15,102 nucleotides of DNA from VAZQ01 sp036555745 (GCA_036555745.1 DATBKV010000032.1:1-15102); one strand, 5' to 3'. Shown: positions 1-12,606, numbered from the stretch's first letter. A program made the numbers and translations. Notes: generated by a model not told the origin, from the letters alone.

Positions 1-133
1 CCTCATCGACCACGTGCTGGATCAGCGGCCGGTCGACGACGGGCAGCATCTCCTTCGGCATGGCCTTGGTTGCCGGCAGGAACCGGGTGCCCAGCCCGGC
101 GACCGGGAAGACGGCTTTGCGGATCGGTTTCAT
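1..133 (-). CDS. galU: UTP--glucose-1-phosphate uridylyltransferase, N-terminal fragment
   Basis: The enzyme makes UDP-glucose from UTP and glucose-1-phosphate in the cytoplasm, feeding exopolysaccharide, LPS and glucan synthesis. Only the first 44 codons are present and the gene runs off the left edge. The nucleotide-binding signature is clear: residues 13-20 read GLGTRFLP, followed by ATKAMPKEMLPV at 21-32 with the conserved PKEML lysine, which is diagnostic of the GalU family. The ATG at 131-133 is the natural family start (MKPIRKAVFPVAG). No Shine-Dalgarno sequence is visible just upstream. The gene is divergent from the lytic transglycosylase, with a 350-bp region between them. Confidence 0.93.
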   Translation of the reverse strand, partial: MKPIRKAVFPVAGLGTRFLPATKAMPKEMLPVVDRPLIQHVVDE

Positions 134-483
134 GCGTGCAGCGGCATTGTAGTACGAACTTCCGCGGCGTCCATTTGTCTCGGTATTGTCGAAGTTTGGG
201 CCTGTAATGGCATGGACAGGGTCAGGTTTGCACCAGCATGGGTTCTTGCCCTGGCACGGCGGCATCGCATTAAAAAGCGCCTGCAATGACGGCGCCGCCT
301 TGTGTGGCCTAAAGGGGAGGGAGCGGATCCGCGACTGGCCCGAAGCTGCACACGACCGGGGCACTTCCGGCCAAACCGCCGCACCGTTCCGCCCGGTTCG
401 GGGCCCCCCGTCTTCCTGGGCGTTAACGGATCGGCAACCCCTCGGTTCCCACCGTCGCGCATGCAGCAGACTCGGAGATCAGC
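134..483. other. Divergent intergenic region galU / lytic transglycosylase
   Basis: This 350-bp stretch has no convincing gene. The left part holds the galU promoter candidate. For the rightward gene there is only a weak candidate: TTGCCC at 246-251, a 17-nt spacer, and ATTAAA at 269-274. The right end carries the GGAG ribosome-binding site (474-477) of the transglycosylase. Short open frames crossing the region have no recognisable protein content. Confidence 0.5.
146..173 (-). promoter_or_regulatory. Candidate sigma70 promoter of galU
   Basis: On the minus strand a TACAAT hexamer (146-151, 5 of 6 to consensus) lies 16 nt after TGGACG (168-173, 4 of 6 to TTGACA). The -10 ends only 12 nt before the galU ATG, so the transcript leader would be roughly 6 nt. 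This agrees with the lack of a ribosome-binding site, but it is inferred from pattern alone. Confidence 0.3.
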
Positions 484-1836
484 ATGCTCACGAGACTTGT
501 CCGGTCGATGCAGCTGTTCGGTGCGCTGGCGATGATAGCGGCTGTGCCGGCGCCGCTCCTCGGCCAACCATTGGATCTCCGTGCGTTGTTCAATGCGCCT
601 GCTCCGAGCCCTACTGCCGCACCGGCCGCCGGCACGGACGCGCCGGCGTGGAGCGGCTTGTCCGGTAGCTCCAATCATCCTCTGATGCGAGCCGAGGCCA
701 TTCGCGCCGCCGCGGCCAACTTTCGCGGCTGCCTCTCTGCGCTGTGGCCCCAGGCTGCGCGCCGCGGCGTCCCGCGCGCGGTTTTCGAGGCCAATGTGGC
801 GGGCCTCACACCCGACCTGCGCATCATGGATTTGCTCGACGCCCAGCCCGAGTTCACCAAGTCGTTCTGGGATTATCTGGACATTCTCGTTACCGAGGAT
901 CGCATCCAGAATGGACGCGCGATTCTCGCTCAGCACCGGGCGAGCTTCGATGCGGCCGAGAAAGCTTACGGCGTGGACCGCCACATCGTCGCAGCGATCT
1001 GGGGAATCGAATCCAACTACGGCACGCAGATCGGCGGGCGCTCGGTGATCCGCTCGACCGCGACCCTCGCCTGCATCGGGCGACGGCAGGATTATTTCCG
1101 CGAGGAGTTTCTGTCCGCGCTCGAGATCATCGCGCGCGGCGACGTGCGGGCGGATCGCCTTAAAGGATCCTGGGCCGGCGCCTTTGGCCCCACGCAGTTC
1201 ATGCCGACCTCGTTCAAGCGCTACGCGGTCGACTTCGATGCTGACGGCCGGCGCGACGTGGTCGATTCGGTGCCGGACGTCATCGCCTCGACCGCGAACA
1301 ATCTCAAAAAGGACGGTTGGGCCGCTGGCCAGACTTGGGGCTATGAGGTGGTGGTGCCGCAAGGGTTCAACTTTCTGCTTGCGGATCGCTCCCGCGTGCT
1401 AGCCCTGCGCGAATGGGAGCACGTCGGCGTCCGCCGTGCCGGAGGCAGGACTTTCCCGCGTGGCGGGGACCGCGCTTATCTGCTCGTGCCCGCCGGTGCG
1501 CAGGGGCCGGCCTTCCTCATGCTGCACAACTTTACGGTGATCATGAAATACAATCCGGCCGAGGCCTATGCGCTCGCCATCGGTCACCTCGCCGATCGGC
1601 TGCGCGGCGGGGACCCTTTCGTCCAGCCCTGGCCGCGCCACGAGCGCGTCCTCACGCGCACGGAACGCTATGAGCTGCAGGAGCTTCTGGCCCAGCGCGG
1701 CTACGACGTGGGTGAACCCGACGGACGGCTTGGCGGCAAGACCCGCAGCGCGCTCCGCCAGTTCCAGGCGACGGTCGGCCAGGTACCGGACGGGTTCGCC
1801 TCGGCCAACATCCTGGAGCGGCTGCGCGCCCGCTAG
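484..1836 (+). CDS. Periplasmic lytic murein transglycosylase (MltB-type, SLT_2 plus peptidoglycan-binding domain)
   Basis: A 450-aa enzyme predicted to cleave the MurNAc-GlcNAc bond of peptidoglycan with formation of 1,6-anhydroMurNAc. Residues 1-28 look like a Sec signal peptide (LFGALAMIAAVPAPLLG). There is no lipobox cysteine, so it is probably soluble and periplasmic rather than a lipoprotein like E. coli MltB. The catalytic domain spans about 65-370: AIWGIESNYG (171-180) contains the catalytic Glu176, GAFGPTQFMPTSF (232-244) is the second family signature, and DFDADGRRD (250-258) matches the DxDxDG calcium loop known from Slt35/MltB. A peptidoglycan-binding domain follows (about 390-448, with GYDVGEPDGRLGGKTRSALRQFQ features). 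The start is supported by GGAG at 474-477, 6 nt before the ATG. The next gene on the same strand begins about 168 nt downstream and could be co-transcribed. Confidence 0.93.
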   Translation: MLTRLVRSMQLFGALAMIAAVPAPLLGQPLDLRALFNAPAPSPTAAPAAGTDAPAWSGLSGSSNHPLMRAEAIRAAAANFRGCLSALWPQAARRGVPRAVFEANVAGLTPDLRIMDLLDAQPEFTKSFWDYLDILVTEDRIQNGRAILAQHRASFDAAEKAYGVDRHIVAAIWGIESNYGTQIGGRSVIRSTATLACIGRRQDYFREEFLSALEIIARGDVRADRLKGSWAGAFGPTQFMPTSFKRYAVDFDADGRRDVVDSVPDVIASTANNLKKDGWAAGQTWGYEVVVPQGFNFLLADRSRVLALREWEHVGVRRAGGRTFPRGGDRAYLLVPAGAQGPAFLMLHNFTVIMKYNPAEAYALAIGHLADRLRGGDPFVQPWPRHERVLTRTERYELQELLAQRGYDVGEPDGRLGGKTRSALRQFQATVGQVPDGFASANILERLRAR

Positions 1837-2004
1837 CGGGGGGTTTTGCGCTCCGCGAAGAGTCTTTCCGAGGCCTGCGGCCGACATCTTCAAGTTGACA
1901 TTTTTGGCGCAATACTAGCCGGTTAGGGCCCGCATTCGGTGGTCGACACCGGGAGCGGCGGCAGGTAGCTTGTCCGGCAGAAGATCGGTCAGCGGCGATT
2001 GGAC

Positions 2005-3549
2005 ATGGGCTTACCCCGCAAGTCTTACGCATTCGCGGCAGCACTGGTTGCCGCTCTCAGCCTCGCGCTCCTGCTGCCGGCGCAGGCGCAATTCTGGGAT
2101 TGGGGCAACCGCCCGCAACGCCAGCAGCATTACAACAACAATAACGGCTGGTTCGGCGGCGGCGGCGGTTGGTTCGCGCCCGACCGGCGCTACTACGAGC
2201 GCCAGGAACGGGAGGCGGTCGACTATTCGCACGCGCCTCCGCCCGCGCAGAAAAAGCCGGAGGCCACGAGTCCCATCGTCGTCATGGGCGATGCCAATGC
2301 GGATTGGCTGGCCTATGGGCTCGAAGACGCGTTTTCGGAGAATCCCGACATTGCGATCGTGCGCAAGCATCGCACCGATTCCGGCCTGATCCGGTATGAC
2401 CAGCGCCGCGACGTCGAGTGGCCGCAGGCGGCGCGTGAGATTATCGCGGCGGAGAAGCCGAAATTCATCGTGATGATGGTGGGAAACTACGATCGCCAGA
2501 CCATCCGCGAAAAGGTTCCGCCGCCGCCGGCGCGCCCGGGCGCGGGGAAGGCGAACACGCAGGCATCGCAGGCGGCTCCGCCAGCGGGCGCTGCCGCCGT
2601 GCCTCCGCCGCCGACCGATCCGGAACAGCAGGCGCCCGAGGCGGCACAGGCTGTACAGCAACACCCCAATATGACCCCGGAGCAGGCGCGTCAGGCCGCG
2701 TACGGTCCGTGGGAATTCCGCTCGGAAAAGTGGGAAATCGCCTACACCAAGCGCATCGACGCCACTATCGCGGCGCTCAAGAGCGCCGGCGTGCCGGTCA
2801 TCTGGGTCGGCCTGCCGTCGCAGCGCGGACCCAAAGCGAGTGGTGATTCCTCCTATCTCAACGAGCTCTACCGCAGCCGGGCGGAGAAGGCCGGCATCGT
2901 TTATGTCGACATCTGGGATGGCTTCGTCGACGAATCCGGCCGCTACTCGCCGCAAGGTCCGGACTACGAAGGGCAGATCCGCCGCCTGCGCAGCGGCGAT
3001 GGCGTCTATTACACCAAATTCGGCGCCCGCAAGCTTGCCCACTACGTCGAGCGGGAAATCCAGCGCGTCGTCGCCAAGGGCATGCCGGTTGCGCTGCCGT
3101 CTGCCGAGCCCGGTCCGCTGGCACCGGATGCCAAATCGAGCGGTCCGGCTGCGCGCCCTGCGGTCGGGCCAGTCGTGCCGCTCACGGTCGGCCGCGTGAC
3201 CTCGGAAGAGCTGATCGGCGGCGGCCGCAGCGCGTCGAGCGCCGGTCCCGATGCTTCGGCCGCGCGCGTGCTCACCAAGGGTGAGCCGATCGCGGCTCCC
3301 AGCGGGCGGGCGGACAATTTCAGCTGGCCTCGCAGCTCCGTCAGCATCGAGCCGGCTACCGCCGAGCCGCCTCCGCAACCGGCGGCGCCCGACGCCGACG
3401 AAAAATCCGCCAAGGGCGCGGCGGAGGCGCAGGCCGGCGATGCCAATGCCGAGCAGAAGCCCGTCCAGCGCCGCCCGCGTCCGCGGGCCAATCCCAATCC
3501 TTGGGCTCAGCAGCGAATGTTCAATCCGTTCTCAGGTTTCTTTCGCTAG
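2005..3549 (+). CDS. Secreted DUF459 / SGNH-hydrolase-like protein, probable pseudoenzyme
   Basis: A 514-aa protein beginning with a signal peptide (about residues 1-28, ending AQAQF) and an Asn/Gly/Trp-rich low-complexity stretch (34-60). The core resembles the alphaproteobacterial DUF459 branch of SGNH hydrolases: block I near 92-108, block III near 156-166, GVPVIWVGLP near 262-271, and block V near 331-345 (FGARKLAHYV). A Pro/Ala-rich insert (about 170-228) interrupts the core, and the last 150 residues are Pro/Ala-rich and probably disordered. The usual catalytic positions look replaced: block I reads GDAN (Ala97 where GDS has Ser), block III reads GNYD (Tyr162 where Asn is expected), and block V reads DGVYYT (Tyr335 where His is expected). 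A periplasmic carbohydrate- or peptidoglycan-linked role is suggested only by the neighbours. An alternative TTG start lies at 1999; neither start has a good ribosome-binding site. Confidence 0.85.
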   Translation: MGLPRKSYAFAAALVAALSLALLLPAQAQFWDWGNRPQRQQHYNNNNGWFGGGGGWFAPDRRYYERQEREAVDYSHAPPPAQKKPEATSPIVVMGDANADWLAYGLEDAFSENPDIAIVRKHRTDSGLIRYDQRRDVEWPQAAREIIAAEKPKFIVMMVGNYDRQTIREKVPPPPARPGAGKANTQASQAAPPAGAAAVPPPPTDPEQQAPEAAQAVQQHPNMTPEQARQAAYGPWEFRSEKWEIAYTKRIDATIAALKSAGVPVIWVGLPSQRGPKASGDSSYLNELYRSRAEKAGIVYVDIWDGFVDESGRYSPQGPDYEGQIRRLRSGDGVYYTKFGARKLAHYVEREIQRVVAKGMPVALPSAEPGPLAPDAKSSGPAARPAVGPVVPLTVGRVTSEELIGGGRSASSAGPDASAARVLTKGEPIAAPSGRADNFSWPRSSVSIEPATAEPPPQPAAPDADEKSAKGAAEAQAGDANAEQKPVQRRPRPRANPNPWAQQRMFNPFSGFFR

Positions 3550-3563
3550 GCGAGACGCCTGAC

Positions 3564-3567
<4 letters not shown>
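3546..3567. terminator. Compact hairpin in the convergent gap between SGNH gene and gltD
   Basis: AGGCG-AGA-CGCCT (3548-3560) is a perfect 5-bp stem with a 3-nt loop. It lies in the 14-bp gap and overlaps the SGNH stop codon. A second, alternative 5-bp pairing, CTAGG (3546-3550) with CCTAG (3563-3567), spans both stop codons. Neither side has a T-tract, so termination may be weak. Confidence 0.3.
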
Positions 3568-4982
<1,415 letters not shown>

Positions 4983-4985
4983 GCG

Positions 4986-9716
<4,731 letters not shown>

Positions 9717-10214
9717 TGTCGTCCTCGCGTCTCACCCCGCGCACACACCGACGAAAGCTCCCTCGGCGGCGGCGCGACTTTCGCTTCCGCGGCGCCGGTC
9801 AGCGTCGCGGTCGCGCAGACACCCCTGGCTATTGGCGGCCTTCTCGCTACCGCCTCTCGGCTCAAGCGCGTGGCCGCTCGTGTCAGGCGACCGGCGAAGC
9901 GATGGCCCCGCTTATCACCGTCCGATGTGGGTCGGATGACAGACCGGCCAGGACACCGGGCGGTCAACTGGGACAGTAATGCTGTCCTACTTTACCTTGC
10001 CAAATTCTAACCACGAAGACAAGGGTTCGCCTATCGGGAAATGCAGATTTCGCCTCGCAATTGTCCTCAATACCATCAGAAAGCGCCGTTGCGCCTGCCG
10101 GCGCGGACGGGAGGTGCCGGTGCCGGCCGGTAGCGACCTCGGCACCGCCTTCGGGCGCCACTTGCGCCTGTCCGTTTCACTGGAGTTCAAACCGAGGACC
10201 GGCATGAGCGCCAC
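9717..10214. other. Divergent intergenic region gltB / threonine aldolase
   Basis: 498 bp without a gene I can support. The half nearest gltB is very GC-rich. The stretch 9985-10075 is noticeably AT-richer and probably holds promoters. It includes the 6-bp inverted repeat at 9971-9987 and a smaller one, TCCGA (9921-9925) with TCGGA (9932-9936). Near the aldolase, a GGTGCCG repeat around 10113-10128 can pair with CGGCACC (10139-10145), giving a possible leader hairpin. Open frames here, including a 79-codon one ending at 10218, have no recognisable content. Confidence 0.5.
9971..9987. promoter_or_regulatory. Perfect inverted repeat, candidate operator for gltB
   Basis: GGACAG (9971-9976) and CTGTCC (9982-9987) are exact inverted copies separated by TAATG. 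On the minus strand a -35-like TTGGCA (9998-10003) lies 17 nt before ATTACT (9975-9980), so the repeat would overlap the -10 of a weak gltB promoter about 255 nt upstream of the gene. I do not recognise the binding protein; this could also be a simple hairpin. Confidence 0.35.
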
Positions 10215-10218
10215 ATGA
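10204..10218 (+). other. Tiny upstream reading frame (MSAT-stop) overlapping the aldolase start
   Basis: GAGGA at 10194-10198 is a good ribosome-binding site, 5 nt before an ATG at 10204. That frame runs only four codons (Met-Ser-Ala-Thr) and ends at TGA 10216-10218, overlapping the aldolase ATG (10215-10217) as ATGA. The same Shine-Dalgarno lies 16 nt from the aldolase start, which is too far for direct use. Reinitiation or coupling is therefore plausible. It may instead be the tail of a longer frame beginning at 9979. Confidence 0.3.
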
Positions 10219-11273
10219 ATTTCGCAAGCGACAACGCAGCAGGGATCGCGCCGGAAATCCTTTCCGCCATCGCCGCCGCAAATGCAGGCGTCGCTCTTGC
10301 CTATGGCCGCGATCCCTGGACCGAATGCGCTGCGCGCAGGTTTGCGGAGGTGTTTAAGCACGAGGTCGCGGTATTTTTGGTGCCGACCGGGACCGCTGCG
10401 AACGCACTCGCGCTCGCCCATTTGACGCCGCCCTGGGGCGCGGTGCTCTGCCACGCGGACGCCCATGTCGCGACCGACGAATGCGGCGCGCCCGAGTTCT
10501 ACGGCGGCGGCATCAAGCTCATCGGCCTCGCTGGCGAGGCCGGCAAGATTGCGCCGGCCGACTTGCAGCGCGCGCTGGAACTGCGGCCGTGGGGCGGACC
10601 GCACCACGTGCAGCCGATGGTGCTGTCCCTCTCGCAAGCCACCGAAGCCGGCACCGTCTACCGGCCCGACGAAATCCTCCGACTCGCGGAAATCGCCCGC
10701 GCGCGCGGGCTCGCGCTGCATCTCGATGGTGCCCGCCTCGCCAACGCGCTGGCGCGAATGAACGTCACCCCGGCGCAGGCCACCTGGATGGCGGGCGTCG
10801 ACGTCCTGTCGTTCGGTGCCACCAAGGGCGGTGCGCTCGCGGCCGAGGCCGTGGTGTTCTTCGATCCCGCCCGCGCCGCTGGAATGCCCGAGCGGCGCAA
10901 GCGCGGCGGCCATCTCATCTCCAAGCATCGGTTCGTCGCCGCGCAGATTGCGGCCTATCTTGCCGATGGTCTCTGGCTCAGGCTCGCGCGGCACGCCAAT
11001 GCCATGGCCGACCGGCTCGCCGCAGGGCTTAACGCCGCGGGGCTTGCGCCGATATGGCCGGTCGACGCCAACGAGGTGTTCGTCGTGCTTCCGCCGGAAC
11101 TCGATGCGCGGCTGAGGGCCGCCGGAGCAACCTATTACCCCTGGACGACGACGAAGACGAAGACGCATGCCGAGGCTTCGACGCGCGACGGAATATTGGT
11201 TCGCCTCGTCACCTCTTTTGCCACCAGCGCCGAGGAGGTCGACCGCTTCGTGACCACAGCCGCCACCTCTTGA
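10215..11273 (+). CDS. ltaE: Low-specificity L-threonine aldolase (PLP-dependent beta-eliminating lyase family)
   Basis: A 352-aa cytoplasmic fold-type I PLP enzyme that cleaves L-threonine or L-allo-threonine to glycine and acetaldehyde. Seen in the sequence: the opening MNFASDN typical of the family, the VPTGTAANALAL cofactor-phosphate region (56-67), His84 (CHADAHVATDE) in the position of the ring-stacking histidine, Asp171 in LHLDGARLANAL contacting the PLP pyridine nitrogen with Arg173 for the substrate carboxylate, and the Schiff-base Lys204 in SFGATKGGALAAE. The C-terminal segment ILVRLVTSFATS (327-338) is typical. A short Thr/Lys-rich insert at 311-317 is encoded by a trinucleotide repeat. 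Substrate stereochemistry cannot be read from the sequence. The start matches family convention, but its ribosome-binding site is poorly placed (see the overlapping small frame). Confidence 0.9.
   Translation: MNFASDNAAGIAPEILSAIAAANAGVALAYGRDPWTECAARRFAEVFKHEVAVFLVPTGTAANALALAHLTPPWGAVLCHADAHVATDECGAPEFYGGGIKLIGLAGEAGKIAPADLQRALELRPWGGPHHVQPMVLSLSQATEAGTVYRPDEILRLAEIARARGLALHLDGARLANALARMNVTPAQATWMAGVDVLSFGATKGGALAAEAVVFFDPARAAGMPERRKRGGHLISKHRFVAAQIAAYLADGLWLRLARHANAMADRLAAGLNAAGLAPIWPVDANEVFVVLPPELDARLRAAGATYYPWTTTKTKTHAEASTRDGILVRLVTSFATSAEEVDRFVTTAATS
11144..11165 (+). repeat. Short GAC/GAA trinucleotide tract inside the aldolase gene
   Basis: A run of GAC and GAA triplets, in the gene frame coding Thr-Thr-Thr-Lys-Thr-Lys-Thr. 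It sits in a surface-loop position shortly before the conserved LVRLVTSF segment and may reflect slippage-driven expansion. Confidence 0.5.
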
Positions 11274-11367
11274 TGACACGACTGCGCCCAACCCACGCCG
11301 AAGCGGCGCCAAAGCCACGCCCCAGTTCCCAGCTACTCACGGCTTGGATCAAATCGGGGAGTCGCCC

Positions 11368-11988
11368 TTGAAGCGCAGGCTTGCAGGTTGTGCCGCCGTT
11401 CTCGCGTTTCTCGCAGCGGGCGCGAGAGTTGCATCGGCGCAAGCGGTTCCGCCGCCTTATTCCGGCATGGTTCAGCCTGACGGCATGGCGGTGCCGCCAC
11501 AGGAGGTGATGGCGATCGTGCATTCGGCGGGGCTTGAGCCGCTCGGGCGCCCATTGCGTCAGGGGCCCGTCTACGTGATGCGCGCGCGCGATCCCTCCGG
11601 CGGCGAGGAGCTGCGCGTGATCGTCAACGCGCATATGGGGCGGATCGTGCGGATCGTCCCAGTCATGATGCCCCGTTACGGCGTACCGATCGTGCGGCCG
11701 CCGGGGCGCATCGCCATTGGTCCGGACGGACCGGGCCCTGAGTTTGCGATGCCGCCGCCAGCCGCCGGAGGCTCTGGTTTGGCGGCCCCGCCCTACGATC
11801 CGTCCCTGCCGCCCTTGCCGCGGCCGCGGCCCAAGCTTGCGGCGACCGATGCGGCCGGTAAGCCCGCGGGCGCCAGTTCGGCGTCGGCCGCCTCGCAGGC
11901 GGGGACCAAGGACGGCGGCGCGAGCGAGACCACGGGCTCGATCACGCGCCCGGCGGCGCCCGCGCCGGCGATCGAGATGGCAGAATGA
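11368..11988 (+). CDS. Secreted hypothetical protein with PepSY-like segment
   Basis: I do not recognise a named family. Starting at TTG 11368 gives 206 aa; this start is chosen because GGGGAG (11356-11361) lies 6 nt upstream and the product then begins with a clean signal peptide (MKRR, a hydrophobic stretch 5-20, ASAQA cleavage region near 22-26). A TTG at 11344 would add eight non-hydrophobic residues and has no ribosome-binding site. Residues 44-98 (PPQEVMAIVHSAGLEPLG ... VYVMRAR ... LRVIVNAHMGRIVRI) have the helix-then-beta-hairpin pattern of PepSY-like domains, which are often inhibitory or metal-related periplasmic modules. The remainder (about 102-206) is Pro/Ala-rich and probably disordered. 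The gene is 94 bp downstream of the aldolase on the same strand. Confidence 0.75.
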   Translation: MKRRLAGCAAVLAFLAAGARVASAQAVPPPYSGMVQPDGMAVPPQEVMAIVHSAGLEPLGRPLRQGPVYVMRARDPSGGEELRVIVNAHMGRIVRIVPVMMPRYGVPIVRPPGRIAIGPDGPGPEFAMPPPAAGGSGLAAPPYDPSLPPLPRPRPKLAATDAAGKPAGASSASAASQAGTKDGGASETTGSITRPAAPAPAIEMAE

Positions 11989-12015
11989 GTCGAGTCAGCG
12001 CGCGCGCAAAATGAA

Positions 12016-12038
12016 AGCGCCCCGGAAACCGGGGCGCT
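12016..12038 (-). terminator. Intrinsic terminator of the hsp20 gene
   Basis: A perfect 10-bp stem (AGCGCCCCGG with CCGGGGCGCT) closed by an AAA loop, 22 nt after the hsp20 stop codon. On the minus strand it is followed by TTTCATTTT, the U-rich tail expected of a Rho-independent terminator. In the plus direction no T-run follows, so it may also help end the secreted-protein transcript but less efficiently. Confidence 0.85.
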
Positions 12039-12060
12039 CCCTCCGAACCAAGCTGACGGA

Positions 12061-12510
12061 TTACGCAGCCTTGGCTTCGACCACCTTGGTCCGACCATTG
12101 CCGATCGGGATCTGACGGGGCTTTTTCGTCTCCGGAAGCTCGCGCACGAGATCGACGTGCAGGAGCCCGTTTTCGAGACTCGCGCCCTTGACCTGGACGT
12201 AGTCGGCGAGCTGGAAGACGCGCTCGAACGCGCGGGCCGCGATGCCCTGGTAGAGCACCTCGCCGCTGTTCTTGTCGTCATGGACGTGCTTCTCGCCCTT
12301 GATCGTCAGCGTGTTCTCCTTCGTCTCGATCGAGAGCTCGGTGTCGCTGAAGCCGGCCACCGCCACCGAGATGCGATAGGCGTTCTCGCCCGTGCGCTCG
12401 ATGTTGTAGGGGGGGTAGCCCGGCGCAGCCTCGAAGCCGTCGAGCATGGAGAACAGCCGGTCGAAACCGACGGTCGAACGATAGAGGGGAGCAAGATCGA
12501 AAGTTCGCAT
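12061..12510 (-). CDS. Small heat-shock protein, Hsp20 / alpha-crystallin family
   Basis: A 149-aa cytoplasmic ATP-independent holdase that binds unfolding proteins during heat stress, in the IbpA-like class A group of rhizobial sHSPs. An N-terminal arm (1-35, with STVGFDRLFSMLDG) is followed by the alpha-crystallin domain (about 36-128, including YNIERTGENAYRISVAVAGF and NGLLHVDLVRELPE) and a C-terminal extension bearing the oligomerising I-x-I motif as IPI at 134-136. The start at 12508-12510 is chosen because GAGG (12518-12521, minus strand) is 7 nt upstream and the product matches family length. A longer frame to 12600 would translate the structured leader. It is a monocistronic unit with its own RpoH-like promoter, thermometer leader and terminator. 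Confidence 0.95.
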   Translation of the reverse strand: MRTFDLAPLYRSTVGFDRLFSMLDGFEAAPGYPPYNIERTGENAYRISVAVAGFSDTELSIETKENTLTIKGEKHVHDDKNSGEVLYQGIAARAFERVFQLADYVQVKGASLENGLLHVDLVRELPETKKPRQIPIGNGRTKVVEAKAA

Positions 12511-12511
12511 G

Positions 12512-12600
12512 GCATAACCTCGTGGTTGAGCGAAATGCGGATGGTCCGCCCGCACGGGCCGGACCGGGTTTGCTTGCGCAGCCCCGAAAGGCCTGCGCAA
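12512..12600 (-). promoter_or_regulatory. ROSE-type RNA thermometer in the hsp20 leader
   Basis: Three consecutive hairpins fill the predicted 5' UTR. Hairpin 1 (12574-12600) has an 8-bp stem TTGCGCAG/CTGCGCAA. Hairpin 2 (12543-12565) pairs GGTCC and GCCC with GGGC and GGACC around one bulged G. Hairpin 3 (12512-12538) sequesters the Shine-Dalgarno: CTC (12528-12530) pairs with GAG (12519-12521), then a bulged G (12531), then C-G, two U-U mismatches and GCAT/ATGC. The strand opposite the Shine-Dalgarno contains TCGCT (12529-12533), matching the U(U/C)GCU motif and bulged G that define ROSE thermometers. At heat-shock temperature the weak helix would melt and free the ribosome-binding site. 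Structures were paired by hand, not computed. Confidence 0.75.
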
Positions 12601-12606
12601 AAAATG

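Noticed and set aside
252..270. TGGCACG sequence resembling a sigma54 -24 element
   Set aside because: The GC of the -12 element is 2 nt too far away, so the spacing does not fit sigma54.
130..1362. 410-codon minus-strand frame opposite the transglycosylase
   Set aside because: Arg-rich shadow of the real gene that also overlaps the galU start; no family features.
1895..1900. Perfect TTGACA -35 hexamer upstream of the SGNH gene
   Set aside because: No -10-like hexamer occurs at 16-18 nt; AATACT is only 10 nt away. On its own it is not a promoter call.
12511..12600. N-terminal extension of Hsp20 from an ATG at 12600
   Set aside because: It would translate the structured leader, has no ribosome-binding site, and adds 30 residues absent from the family.
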